The position numbers and the translations under genes are program-made. Shown here in pieces: positions 16,456 to 24,988 of a DNA stretch of 64,000 bases. Origin of the DNA: Nocardia rhizosphaerihabitans (GTDB lineage Bacteria > Actinomycetota > Actinomycetes > Mycobacteriales > Mycobacteriaceae). Every line of letters begins with the position of its first letter. Position 1 is the stretch's first letter. The stretch spans positions 1 to 64,000 of the forward strand of contig NZ_BMNE01000010.1 of the NCBI RefSeq assembly GCF_014646295.1. The letters are read 5' to 3'. The notes under the pieces were generated by a model, which saw nothing but the letters and a program-made list of their open reading frames with translations, was not told the DNA's origin and searched no databases.

Positions 16456-17405
16456 GCCGCGATCCGATCGTGACCGGTGAGCGCGAGGAACGCGTCGTCG
16501 AGAGTGGTCGCGCGGGTGCCGATATCGCGGACGGTGATATCGGCTGCGTCGAGCGCGCGCAGGACCGTGAGCAGACCGGGGGCCTCGCCGGTGAACGTGA
16601 AAGACAGTTCCAGTGGCGAATCAGGTTGTGCTGGTAGGGGATCCACCGGCGAGCCGCCGAAGCTGCCGAGGATCGCCAGCACCTCGTCGTGGCGGCGCGG
16701 ATCGGCGACGACCAGGTCGAGGCCGGCGGGCACGGCCGCGAGGATCTGCTCCGGTGTTCCGGTCGCAATCACCTTCCCGGCTTCCAGGATGGTGATCGCG
16801 TCGGCCAGGCGCTGCGCCTCGTCGAGGTACTGGGTGGTGAGCAGCACGGTGGTGCCCTCGGCGACGAAATCGCGGACGTAGGTGTAGATCTCGTTGCGGC
16901 TGTGCGGATCGAGTCCGGTCGTCGGCTCGTCGAGGAACAGCACGGCGGGGCGCACGATCATGCCCGCGATGATGTCGAGCCTGCGGCGCATGCCGCCGGA
17001 ATAGGTGCCTGCCGTGCGATCGGCGGCCCCGGCCAGTTCGAATCGATCCAGCAATTCCGCCGCGTGACGGCGGGCCGCGACGGCGCGGAAGCCGTTGAGG
17101 CGGGCCAGCAGCACGAGATTCTGCCGTCCCGTCAGGCGCGGGTCGACGGCGTGGAACTGGCCGACCAGGCCGAGCTGCCGCTTCGCGTCGTCGGCCTGGC
17201 CGACGGTGTCGAAACCGCGGATCGCGGCCCGGCCCGACGTGGGGCGCGCCAGGGTCGCCAGCATGCGCACAGTGGTGGTTTTGCCCGAGCCGTTCGGGCC
17301 GAGCAGGGCGTGCACCTGGCCGGTCGGCACCCGCAGATCCACCCCGTCTACCACGGTGTTCTTGCCGTATGTCCTGGTCAGTGCAGTGGCTTCGATGGCG
17401 TGCAC
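16452..17405 (-). CDS. ABC exporter ATPase, DrrA-like
   Basis: A 317-residue ATPase with Walker A GPNGSGKTT, the signature YSGGMRRRLD and Walker B VLFLDEPTTGLD, followed by the extended C-terminal region of about 90 residues seen in DrrA-type daunorubicin resistance ATPases. It powers the overlapping permease for outward transport of drugs or lipophilic compounds. It is the first gene of the operon and lies across a short divergent promoter region with two palindromes from a TetR gene, so it is probably repressed by that regulator until an inducer is present. Confidence 0.85.
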   Translation of the reverse strand: MHAIEATALTRTYGKNTVVDGVDLRVPTGQVHALLGPNGSGKTTTVRMLATLARPTSGRAAIRGFDTVGQADDAKRQLGLVGQFHAVDPRLTGRQNLVLLARLNGFRAVAARRHAAELLDRFELAGAADRTAGTYSGGMRRRLDIIAGMIVRPAVLFLDEPTTGLDPHSRNEIYTYVRDFVAEGTTVLLTTQYLDEAQRLADAITILEAGKVIATGTPEQILAAVPAGLDLVVADPRRHDEVLAILGSFGGSPVDPLPAQPDSPLELSFTFTGEAPGLLTVLRALDAADITVRDIGTRATTLDDAFLALTGHDRIAA

Positions 17406-17420
17406 GGCGTTCTCCCTCCA

Positions 17421-17439
17421 TTGCTAACAGCGTTCGCAA
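17421..17439. promoter_or_regulatory. TetR-type operator, copy 1
   Basis: The 19-base near-perfect inverted repeat TTGCTAACAGCGTTCGCAA has one mismatched pair. It lies 15 bases before the efflux ATPase start and belongs to a pair in the divergent intergenic region. A TetR-type dimer is the likely ligand. Confidence 0.6.
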
Positions 17440-17454
17440 TTGCAGGATACGCAT

Positions 17455-17473
17455 CTGCTAACACTGTTCGCAA
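17455..17473. promoter_or_regulatory. TetR-type operator, copy 2
   Basis: A second copy, CTGCTAACACTGTTCGCAA, is in the same orientation, centred 34 bases from copy 1 and ending 27 bases before the TetR gene start. Sixteen of nineteen positions match copy 1. Two sites flanking the core of the divergent region fit control of both the pump and the regulator. Confidence 0.6.
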
Positions 17474-17500
17474 CTGGCGTTCTGCGGCATGCTGGCACCT

Positions 17501-18175
17501 ATGACGCACACCGGATCCTCGTTGTGGTCGCGCGGCGGTGCGCCCCGCCCTGGGCCGCGCCCGGCGTACACGCTCGACCAGCTCGCCGACGCCTGCGTGC
17601 GGCGCGCCGACGCGGGCGGACTGCGGGCTGTCTCGATGCGCGGGGTCGCCGACGAACTCGGCACCGCCGCCGCCTCGCTGTATCGCTACGTCGACGGCAA
17701 GGATGACCTGATCGCGCTCATGGTCGACCGGGTGGCGGGCGAATACGACTACCCGGCCACCACCGGCGATGTGCGCACCGACGTGCTCGCCCTCGCCGAA
17801 CAGTCCCGCGCGCTACACCGCAGGCATCCATGGCTGGCGCAGGCGGGCCCGACGGCCATGGGCCCCAATTCGGTGCGCTACCTGGACCGGATGGCCGGTG
17901 CGCTGGCCCCCGCCGGGCTCGCCGCAGGCGCGACCATGATGGGCATCGCCCTGCTGTCCGGCTGGGGCGCGACCTTCGCGGCGCAGGAAGCAGCCGGTCT
18001 GTCCGCCGCGCAACTCGGTGCGGGCCTGACCGCACCGCCGGGCGATTTTCCGCACCTCGCAGCGTTGTTCGCGACCGAGCCCGCCTCCGCGCAGGGCCCG
18101 ATCACCAACGACGAGGTGTTCGTCGCCGGCGTCGACGCCCTGCTGTTCGGCATCCTCGCCGACACCGGGAGATGA
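17501..18175 (+). CDS. TetR family regulator of the divergent efflux operon
   Basis: A 224-residue regulator with a helix-turn-helix at about residues 40-65 (VSMRGVADELGTAAASLYRY) and a C-terminal effector domain of the TetR_C type used by drug-responsive repressors. A proline- and glycine-rich stretch of 30 residues precedes the DNA-binding domain. It is divergent from the DrrAB-like pump, and the gap holds two matching palindromes, so the inferred job is repression of the pump and of itself. The start may also be ATG 17489, four codons earlier. Confidence 0.8.
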   Translation: MTHTGSSLWSRGGAPRPGPRPAYTLDQLADACVRRADAGGLRAVSMRGVADELGTAAASLYRYVDGKDDLIALMVDRVAGEYDYPATTGDVRTDVLALAEQSRALHRRHPWLAQAGPTAMGPNSVRYLDRMAGALAPAGLAAGATMMGIALLSGWGATFAAQEAAGLSAAQLGAGLTAPPGDFPHLAALFATEPASAQGPITNDEVFVAGVDALLFGILADTGR

Positions 18176-18185
18176 ACGGCGCCGA

Positions 18186-18914
18186 TCAGGTCGGCGGGCG
18201 CAGGGCGGCGAATTCGTCGGTGACGCGGAGGCCGGAGTCGGTGAAGCGGTAGAGGGCGGCGGGGCGGCCGCCAGCGCGGCCGGAGGGGGCGGTGTCGCCG
18301 GTGGGCGTGATCACCTTGCGGCGGGAGAGGACTCGTTGGAGGTTGGTGGTGTCCACGTCGTAACCCAGTGCCGCGCAGTAGATTTCGCGGAGTGTGGACA
18401 TGGTGAAGGTGTCGGGGGCCAGGGCGTAGGCGATGTTGGTGTAGGAGAGTTTGGCGGCCAGGCGGGTGCGGGCGTGGTCGACGACGGTGCGGTGGTCGAA
18501 GGACATGTCCGGGAGTGCCGAGACCGGGTGCCAGGTGGTGTCGGGGGGTAGTTCGGGTTCGGTGGTCAGGGGGACCAGGCCGAGGTAGGCCGAGGCGATG
18601 CGGCGCGGGGCCGGGACGCGGTCGGGGTCGCTGAACACCGAGAGCTGTTCCAGGTGGGCTAGCTCGCGGACGTCGACCTTCTCGGCGAGCTGGCGCCGGG
18701 CCGAGGCGTCGAGGTCCTCGTCGTCGCGGAGCCGGCCGCCGGGTAGCGACCAGGTGCCCTTCTGTGGGTCGAGTGCCCGCTCCCACAGCAGCACCGCCAG
18801 TTCCGGGTGCCTCGAACGGCCCGCGGCGCCGCTACCTGCGGAAACCTCGGCGGGGAAGCGGCGAACCTGGAACACCGCGGTGAGCGATTCGTGGATGGTG
18901 TTACTATGGGGCAC
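18186..18914 (-). CDS. nrtR: NrtR-type Nudix regulator of NAD synthesis
   Basis: A 242-residue protein with a Nudix-like N-terminal domain (residues about 30-165, Nudix helix region GTWSLPGGRLRDDEDLDASA) and a C-terminal winged-helix domain (TMSTLREIYCAALGYDVDTT). That is the architecture of NrtR, which senses NAD-derived ADP-ribose compounds and represses NAD synthesis genes. The Nudix box lacks the usual REXXEE residues (AEKVDV in their place), so it is probably not a hydrolase. It is divergent from nadABC, and GTG 18914 abuts a palindrome that would allow autoregulation. It corresponds to Rv1593c in M. tuberculosis. Confidence 0.82.
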   Translation of the reverse strand: MPHSNTIHESLTAVFQVRRFPAEVSAGSGAAGRSRHPELAVLLWERALDPQKGTWSLPGGRLRDDEDLDASARRQLAEKVDVRELAHLEQLSVFSDPDRVPAPRRIASAYLGLVPLTTEPELPPDTTWHPVSALPDMSFDHRTVVDHARTRLAAKLSYTNIAYALAPDTFTMSTLREIYCAALGYDVDTTNLQRVLSRRKVITPTGDTAPSGRAGGRPAALYRFTDSGLRVTDEFAALRPPT

Positions 18915-18937
18915 GTTTTCGATTCTAAGTCGAAAAC
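18915..18937. promoter_or_regulatory. Probable NrtR operator between nrtR and nadA
   Basis: The perfect inverted repeat GTTTTCGA-N7-TCGAAAAC occupies the divergent gap and touches the nrtR start codon. The spacer holds GATTCT, a possible -10 for nadA, so a bound repressor would block nadABC and nrtR together. Confidence 0.65.
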
Positions 18938-18992
18938 CTGGTTTGGTGCGAATCGAGGCGATGGCGCCGTTCGCACGAGGAAGGGAGCCACC

Positions 18993-20030
18993 ATGGCGAC
19001 GACGACTACACAGCCGACGCTGATGGGTTCGGTCTTCGACGGACCCACGGGGTACACGGGTGTCGAAGCGACGCCGGAGTGGGCGCAGGAGGTGCGGCGG
19101 CTGGCGCGTGAGCGCAACGCCACGATCCTCGCGCACAACTACCAGCTGCCCGAGATCCAGGACGTGGCCGACCACGTCGGCGACTCGCTGGCACTGTCGC
19201 GAATCGCGGCCGAGGCCGAAGAAGACACCATCGTGTTCTGCGGCGTGCACTTCATGGCCGAGACCGCCAAGATTCTCAGCCCCGCCAAGACGGTGCTGAT
19301 CCCGGATCAGCGCGCGGGCTGCTCGCTGGCCGATTCCATCTCCGCCGAGGAGTTGCGGGCCTGGAAGGCCGAGCACCCCGACGCGATGGTGGTGTCGTAT
19401 GTGAACACCACCGCCGAGGTGAAGGCGCTCACCGACATCTGCTGCACGTCGTCGAACGCCGTGGACGTGGTCGCTTCGATCGACCCCGATCGCGAGGTGC
19501 TGTTCCTGCCCGACCAGTTCCTGGGCGCGCACGTCAAGCGTGAGACCGGCCGGGAGAACATGTACATCTGGGCGGGCGAGTGCCACGTGCACGCGGGCAT
19601 CAACGGTGACGAGCTCACCGAGCAGGCGCGCACCCACCCCGACGCCGAGCTGTTCGTGCACCCGGAATGCGGCTGCGCCACCTCGGCGCTGTACCTGGCC
19701 GGCGAGGGCGCGTTCCCGGCCGAGCGGGTACACATCCTGTCCACCGGCGGCATGATCGACGCGGCCAAGGCCTCGACGTCGAACCAGGTGCTGGTGGCGA
19801 CCGAGGTCGGCATGCTGCACCAGCTGCGCAAGGCGGCGCCCGGCATCGACTTCCAGGCCGTCAACGATCGCGCCTCCTGCAAGTACATGAAGATGATCAC
19901 CCCGGCCGCGCTGCTGCGCTGCCTGGTCGAGGGCGCCGACGAGGTGCATGTCGACCTGGCGATGGCCGAGGCAGGTCGCGCCTCGGTGCAGCGGATGATC
20001 GCGATCGGCAACCCCGGCGGTGGGGAGTGA
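18993..20030 (+). CDS. nadA: Quinolinate synthase A
   Basis: A 345-residue [4Fe-4S] enzyme that condenses iminoaspartate with dihydroxyacetone phosphate to quinolinate in the cytoplasm. The cluster cysteines are visible in CGVHFMAE, HPECGCATSAL and DRASCKYMK, and the substrate region in ILAHNYQLPEIQDVADHVGD. The length is normal for actinobacterial NadA. ATG 18993 has an AAGGGAG ribosome site. It is the first gene of nadABC and lies behind the probable NrtR operator. Confidence 0.95.
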   Translation: MATTTTQPTLMGSVFDGPTGYTGVEATPEWAQEVRRLARERNATILAHNYQLPEIQDVADHVGDSLALSRIAAEAEEDTIVFCGVHFMAETAKILSPAKTVLIPDQRAGCSLADSISAEELRAWKAEHPDAMVVSYVNTTAEVKALTDICCTSSNAVDVVASIDPDREVLFLPDQFLGAHVKRETGRENMYIWAGECHVHAGINGDELTEQARTHPDAELFVHPECGCATSALYLAGEGAFPAERVHILSTGGMIDAAKASTSNQVLVATEVGMLHQLRKAAPGIDFQAVNDRASCKYMKMITPAALLRCLVEGADEVHVDLAMAEAGRASVQRMIAIGNPGGGE

Positions 20031-20067
20031 CCGCGCCCTTCGCCGCGCGGTCGAGCCGGTAACGACC

Positions 20068-21756
20068 ATGACGGCGACGGTTCCGGTCTCCTGGGAGGCC
20101 GAGGTCGACCTGGTGGTCATCGGTGGTGGCGTCGCGGGGCTGACGGCCGCGCGCACGGCGTCGCTGCGTGGGCTGCGGGTGCTCATCCTCAGCAAGGGCG
20201 GGCCCACCGACACCTCCACGCAGTACGCGCAAGGTGGCATCGCCGTCGTTGCGCCACAGGGCGATTCGGTCGATTCGCACGTGCATGACACCGTCGAGGC
20301 CGGTGCCGGGCTGTGCGAGATCGACGCGGTGCGTTCGATCGTGGCGGGCGGGCAGGCGGCGGTGGCCGCGCTGACCGACCTCGGCGCGGTCTTCGATCTC
20401 GGTCGCGACGGCCAGATCTCGCGTACCCGCGAGGGTGGGCACAGCACCCGCCGCATCATCCACGCCGGTGGTGACGCCACCGGGGCCGAGGTGCAGCGGG
20501 CGCTCAACGCGGCCGGGCTGCCGGTGCTGTTCGGTGCCGCCGCGTTGCGGGTGATGACCGGGCCCGACGGTGTGCGTGGCGTTGTCGCGGTGTCGGACAA
20601 CGGTTTCGGTGTCGTGCGCACGCCCGCGGTGCTGCTGGCTACCGGTGGGCTCGGACAGCTCTACGCCTCGAGTACCAATCCGCCCGGCGCGACCGGCGAC
20701 GGTGTGGCGCTGGCCCTGTGGGCCGGGGCGGCGGTGGCCGATCTCGAGTTCGTGCAGTTCCATCCGACGGTGCTCTACACGCCCGGCGGAGTGGGCAGGC
20801 GGCCGCTGATCAGCGAGGCAGTGCGCGGTGAAGGCGCGATTCTTGTCGATACCGAGGGCGACTCGGTGATGGCGGGCGTGCATCCGCGGGGTGATCTGGC
20901 GCCGCGGGATGTGGTGTCGCGGGCCATCGCGGAGCGGATGCGGGCGACGGGGACCGATCACGTCTTCCTCGACGCGCGCCGGATCGACGGCTTCGCCCAG
21001 CGGTTCCCGACGATCACCGCTTCGTGTCTATCAGCCGGGATCGACCCTGTGGCGCAACTGATTCCGGTCGCTCCTGGCGCGCACTACCAGTGCGGTGGGG
21101 TGCTGACCGACACCCACGGCCGGACCGGCGTTCCCGGGCTCTATGCCGCGGGCGAGGTCGCCAGGACCGGGCTGCACGGTGCGAATCGGTTGGCCTCCAA
21201 CAGTTTGCTCGAGGGTCTGGTGGTGGGCGGACGGGCCGGTGTGGCTGCGGCCGAACGGCTCGATGTGCGCGCGCGGATCGAGGAGATCCCGTCGTGGGCG
21301 GTGGAATTCGCCGACCGGGCGGTGGTTCAGCAGGCGATGACCGAGCACGCGTCCGTCGTGCGTGACGGTGCCGGGCTCGGTGGCGCACTGGCGCGGATCG
21401 AGGCGGCTAGGTCGGTGGCATCGCCACTGGACACCGCGGGGGGCGCAGCGGCCAGGTCGGTGTCGTCGCCACTCGACGCCGTCTCAGGTGCTGCGCAGTC
21501 TGACCAAACCGGTTCCGGTCCAGGAATTTTCAGTGCCACCCTGCGCCGGATCGAGGATGCCGCGCTGACGCTGACCGCCCGTGCGCTGCTGGTCGCGGCC
21601 GCCGACCGCGCCGAGAGCCGGGGCTGCCATACGCGGTCGGAGTATCCGGGCCCGACCGAGGACCGACGGCACAGCACCGCGGTGCGGCTGGGCGCCGACG
21701 GCACGGTCGAATTGTCCACCGTCGATGTCGTCGCGGTGCCGGTCTGTGCGCGATGA
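20068..21756 (+). CDS. nadB: L-aspartate oxidase
   Basis: A 562-residue FAD enzyme that oxidises L-aspartate to iminoaspartate for NadA. The dinucleotide fold VVIGGGVAGLTAART is at the N-terminus, followed by STQYAQGGIAVV, HSTRRIIHAGGDATG, FVQFHPT and the late FAD block ARTGLHGANRLASNSLLEGL. It is longer than M. tuberculosis NadB (527 residues), partly because of a 30-residue insert made of a 15-residue tandem repeat after residue 446. ATG 20068 is chosen; GTG 20020, overlapping the nadA end, is an alternative. Confidence 0.93.
   Translation: MTATVPVSWEAEVDLVVIGGGVAGLTAARTASLRGLRVLILSKGGPTDTSTQYAQGGIAVVAPQGDSVDSHVHDTVEAGAGLCEIDAVRSIVAGGQAAVAALTDLGAVFDLGRDGQISRTREGGHSTRRIIHAGGDATGAEVQRALNAAGLPVLFGAAALRVMTGPDGVRGVVAVSDNGFGVVRTPAVLLATGGLGQLYASSTNPPGATGDGVALALWAGAAVADLEFVQFHPTVLYTPGGVGRRPLISEAVRGEGAILVDTEGDSVMAGVHPRGDLAPRDVVSRAIAERMRATGTDHVFLDARRIDGFAQRFPTITASCLSAGIDPVAQLIPVAPGAHYQCGGVLTDTHGRTGVPGLYAAGEVARTGLHGANRLASNSLLEGLVVGGRAGVAAAERLDVRARIEEIPSWAVEFADRAVVQQAMTEHASVVRDGAGLGGALARIEAARSVASPLDTAGGAAARSVSSPLDAVSGAAQSDQTGSGPGIFSATLRRIEDAALTLTARALLVAAADRAESRGCHTRSEYPGPTEDRRHSTAVRLGADGTVELSTVDVVAVPVCAR
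21406..21495 (+). repeat. In-frame 45-bp tandem duplication inside nadB
   Basis: Two 45-base units, at 21406-21450 and 21451-21495, encode ARSVASPLDTAGGAA and ARSVSSPLDAVSGAA. The units have diverged at several positions, so the duplication is not recent. The insert falls in the helical C-terminal part of NadB, away from the flavin motifs, and is low in complexity. Confidence 0.8.
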
Positions 21757-21853
21757 ACACCGGGCACAGTCGCCTGAGCAAGACCGGCGGACGGATCATG
21801 TCCTCCGCCCAATCGAACCGGCGCACGGTGCGCCCGAGAACAGGAGTGCAGTG

Positions 21854-22714
21854 ATGGCTCTGGATGCCGCCTTGGATCGTGACGAGCTGCTGGCGCTGAT
21901 CCGCACCGCCCTCGACGAGGACCTGCGGTACGGGCCCGACGTCACCACGGTCGCGACCGTGCCCGCCGATGCGGTGAGCAAGGCTTCGGTGGTGTCGCGT
22001 CAGGACGGCACCGTGGCCGGGCTCGATGTCGGGCTGCTGGTGCTCGACGAGGTGATCGGTGCCGGGAACTACACCGTCACCGATCGGGTCGCCGACGGTA
22101 CCCGGGTGGAGCCCGGCACCTCCGTCCTGAGCATCGAGGCGCCGACGCGTGGCCTGCTCACCGCCGAACGGACCATGCTGAACCTGGTGTGCCACCTGTC
22201 CGGTATCGCCACCGCCACCGCGGCCTGGGTCGACGAGGTCGACGGCACCGATTGCAAGATCCGCGACAGCCGCAAGACCCTGCCCGGGCTGCGTGCGCTG
22301 CAGAAGTACGCGGTGCGCGTCGGTGGCGGTGTGAATCACCGGATGGGACTGGGCGACGCGGCGCTGATCAAGGACAACCACGTCGTCGCCGCGGGCTCGG
22401 TCGTGAACGCCCTGCGCGCCGTCCGCGAGCTCGCTCCCGATATCGCCTGCGAGGTCGAGGTGGACAGCCTCGAACAGCTCGACGCGGTGCTGGCCGAGAA
22501 CGTCGAGCTGGTCCTGCTCGACAACTTCCCGCTGTGGCAGACCCAGGCCGCCGTCCAGCGCCGCGACACCAGCGCCCCCGAGACGAAACTCGAGTCCTCG
22601 GGCGGTCTTTCGCTCGAACAGGCCGCCGACTACGCCCGCACCGGCGTCGACTACCTCGCCATCGGCGCCCTCACTCACTCGGTCCGCGTGCTCGACCTCG
22701 GCCTCGATATGTGA
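21854..22714 (+). CDS. nadC: Nicotinate-nucleotide pyrophosphorylase (carboxylating)
   Basis: A 286-residue quinolinate phosphoribosyltransferase that makes nicotinate mononucleotide and CO2 from quinolinate and PRPP, joining de novo synthesis to the NAD pathway. Characteristic blocks are RTMLNLVCHLSGIATAT, KIRDSRKTLPGLRALQKYAV, GGGVNHRMGLGDAALIKDNH and the C-terminal ESSGGLSLEQAADYARTGVD. The length matches mycobacterial NadC. It follows nadB after 97 bases that hold no clear promoter, so it is likely part of the nadABC transcript. Confidence 0.95.
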   Translation: MALDAALDRDELLALIRTALDEDLRYGPDVTTVATVPADAVSKASVVSRQDGTVAGLDVGLLVLDEVIGAGNYTVTDRVADGTRVEPGTSVLSIEAPTRGLLTAERTMLNLVCHLSGIATATAAWVDEVDGTDCKIRDSRKTLPGLRALQKYAVRVGGGVNHRMGLGDAALIKDNHVVAAGSVVNALRAVRELAPDIACEVEVDSLEQLDAVLAENVELVLLDNFPLWQTQAAVQRRDTSAPETKLESSGGLSLEQAADYARTGVDYLAIGALTHSVRVLDLGLDM

Positions 22715-23559
22715 CCAGGCGACCTGAGCTGCGGCGATCGCCGGTGTTCTACGGTGTGGTCGTGGAGTTCTCCGAAGGGTGGGACAGCGTCGCGGTGCTG
22801 GTCGACGGTCACTGGGTCGAGCGGCGACCGCGCCGTCCGGAGGTTGCCGATCAACTGCGGTGCGAAACCCGGTTGCTGCCCTGGCTGGCACCGTTGCTGC
22901 CGTTGGCGGTGCCGGTTCCACGGATCGTGGCGGAGGCGCCGCTGGTCGTGCGGCATGCTCTCGTGCCCGGCCAGGCGATCGAATCGCCTGATGCCGAGGA
23001 CGGTCTCGCGATCGGGACGTTTCTCCGTGCACTGCATGACATTCCCGCGGCCGCGGCGGTCGGGCACGGATTGCCGCCGGCGGCGGAGGCCAGGAACGAA
23101 CGGACAGCGACGATCAGCCGTTTCCGGGCCGAGGTTGTGCCGCTGATTCCCGTCCCGCGGCAAGATTCGGCGCTGGCGATCCTCGACGCCGCAGGGGGAC
23201 TCCCCGCGGACACCCTCGTCCACGGCGACCTCGGGCCCGAACACATCCTGGTGGACGAAGGTCGTGTCAGCGGCGTGATCGATTTCGGCGATACTCATCT
23301 CGGCGATGCCGCGATCGACTTGGCGTGGCCACTGTTCGGTGCAGGGGTCGACTTCGCTGACGCGATCGCCGCCGCCTACGGCCTCACCGACGACCTACGC
23401 CGCCGCGCGCTGGTATGGCAACAACTCGGACCCTGGTACGAAGTGACCCACGGCTTGGACATCGGTGACGCCGAGACGGTCCGCAGCGGTCTCACCGGCG
23501 TGCTCGACAGGCTGGACAGTTCCGCAGCTGATGGTCCGGCGCACGGGTGGCCGACATGA
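22711..23559 (+). CDS. Aminoglycoside phosphotransferase-like kinase (APH family)
   Basis: A 282-residue protein with the APH/choline kinase fold. The catalytic loop is seen as LVHGDLGPEHILVD at about residue 170, and the metal-binding aspartate region as GVIDFGDTHLGD 20 residues later. The N-lobe starts with FSEGWDSVAVLVDG. These enzymes phosphorylate small hydroxyl compounds such as aminoglycosides, macrolides or sugars; the substrate is not evident. GTG 22711 overlaps the nadC stop (GTGA), but GTG 22744 and 22756 lie closer to the conserved region and are alternatives. There is no sign of a role in NAD synthesis. Confidence 0.75.
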   Translation: MTRRPELRRSPVFYGVVVEFSEGWDSVAVLVDGHWVERRPRRPEVADQLRCETRLLPWLAPLLPLAVPVPRIVAEAPLVVRHALVPGQAIESPDAEDGLAIGTFLRALHDIPAAAAVGHGLPPAAEARNERTATISRFRAEVVPLIPVPRQDSALAILDAAGGLPADTLVHGDLGPEHILVDEGRVSGVIDFGDTHLGDAAIDLAWPLFGAGVDFADAIAAAYGLTDDLRRRALVWQQLGPWYEVTHGLDIGDAETVRSGLTGVLDRLDSSAADGPAHGWPT

Positions 23560-23652
23560 TGTCGAGCCGGAAGGCATGACACCGGTGTGCTGGGAATCCG
23601 GCCGCTGAAGTGCGGTGCGGTCAGGTCGATCCGCCGGACGGTGGTCCGATGT

Positions 23653-24831
23653 CTACGCGGTGAGTTCGCGTTGTAGCGGCGTCCGGAAGCGGGGGATGGT
23701 GCGGACGTCGCCGAACCAGGTTGTGGTGCGGTCTGTTTCGGCGTCGATCAGCTTCCGGGTGTCGGTGCCCACGTCCTCGAGGAGGCGGGTCACCACTTCG
23801 CCGTCGGGGCGTTGGGCCCAGCCGCCGACGATGCGGCCGTCGGCCCAGATGGTGGGGCCGATATTGCCGTTGCGGTCGAACAGGGCCTCGGCGTGCGGGC
23901 CCAGGAACCAGTCGCGGGACTGCCAGCCCATGGGAGTCGGGTCAAGGGCGGGAAGCAGGGCGGCCCAGGGCTCGGGGGCGGGGACCGGGTCGAGGTCGTC
24001 GGCGAGGAGGATGCCGGTGACTCCGTTCAGGTCGACCTCGACGGTTTCCAGGTGCGCCAAGGCTTTTCGGACCTCGCCGAGGGTCCAGCCGGTCCACCAC
24101 TTCAGGTCGGTGACAGGGGCGGGGCCGAAGGCGCGCAGCCACTGCCGCACCAGTTCGACCCGGGCCTGCTCGGCCGGAAGGGGGGAGAACCCTTGTGGCA
24201 GCCAGGTTTCGACCGGCGCCCAGGTGTACTGGCTGCTGGCCCAGCTGCCGTTCGGTCGCCCGCGCACGATCCGGCCCTCGGCGCCGAGCACCACCAGGAC
24301 CCAGGTGGTGATGCTGGTCGGCTTCGAATACGACTTGCCTGGCGACGTGTCGATCTGGGTGCGCAGGCGCGGCACGTCCTTGCTCAACTGCACGCCGGTC
24401 GCCGCCCCGCGGGCGAGCAGCGCGGCGTGCGTCTCGGCCTCGACATCGCTGAGCCAGGACTGGATGTCGCCGTCGACGACCCCGGCCTGTTCGATATAGC
24501 GGCCGTAGGCGCGGCGCTGCTTGTGGGCCAGCGCGTCGCAGGTGGAGGCCTGCAGGACCGGCAGCAACTCGGTCGGCGCGACGAACATGGTGCGGCGCAT
24601 GGCGAGTAGCCGCAGCAGGGTTCGGTCGTCGTAGAGCGCCCTCTCGACATCCGCCGGGGTGAGATCGATGCCGCGGGCGCCGACCGACAGGTACACCGTC
24701 GCCGGATCGGTGGCGTGCAGCACGACCATCGAGCGGGCGATGTCGACGGGGTCGGTCGAGCGGGCCGAAGGCGCGAGGCGATGCCGGGTCGCCAGGCGTG
24801 CGCGTCGCTGCGCGACGTCGATCGAGAGCAT
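23653..24831 (-). CDS. Winged-helix DNA-binding domain-containing protein (HTH_42/AlkX type)
   Basis: A 392-residue protein of the widespread actinobacterial winged helix DNA-binding family (HTH_42, related to DUF1006 and YcaQ DNA glycosylases). Seen blocks are DVAQRRARLATRHRLAP at the N-terminus, ARSMVVLHATDPATVYLSV, LLRLLAMRRTMFVAP and the late GRIVGGWAQRPDGEVVTRLL. Some relatives unhook DNA crosslinks; the AlkX members are reported regulators. The present role is unknown. ATG 24831 was chosen where homology begins; GTG 24906 would add 25 residues. It is divergent from the TRAP transporter genes, so regulation of them is possible but not shown. Confidence 0.75.
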   Translation of the reverse strand: MLSIDVAQRRARLATRHRLAPSARSTDPVDIARSMVVLHATDPATVYLSVGARGIDLTPADVERALYDDRTLLRLLAMRRTMFVAPTELLPVLQASTCDALAHKQRRAYGRYIEQAGVVDGDIQSWLSDVEAETHAALLARGAATGVQLSKDVPRLRTQIDTSPGKSYSKPTSITTWVLVVLGAEGRIVRGRPNGSWASSQYTWAPVETWLPQGFSPLPAEQARVELVRQWLRAFGPAPVTDLKWWTGWTLGEVRKALAHLETVEVDLNGVTGILLADDLDPVPAPEPWAALLPALDPTPMGWQSRDWFLGPHAEALFDRNGNIGPTIWADGRIVGGWAQRPDGEVVTRLLEDVGTDTRKLIDAETDRTTTWFGDVRTIPRFRTPLQRELTA

Positions 24832-24988
24832 GTCCGGATCGTAGGCGGGGGCACCGACGAACTTGCCGTGCGCGGGTTCGAGGCGCTGATCGACAGCCGA
24901 ATCCACCGGCGCGAAATGTCCATTTTGTGCAGACCGTGCGGTCGTCGTTTTCGCTCCGACGCGCGAATCCCGTTGCTATGGTCCGCTC

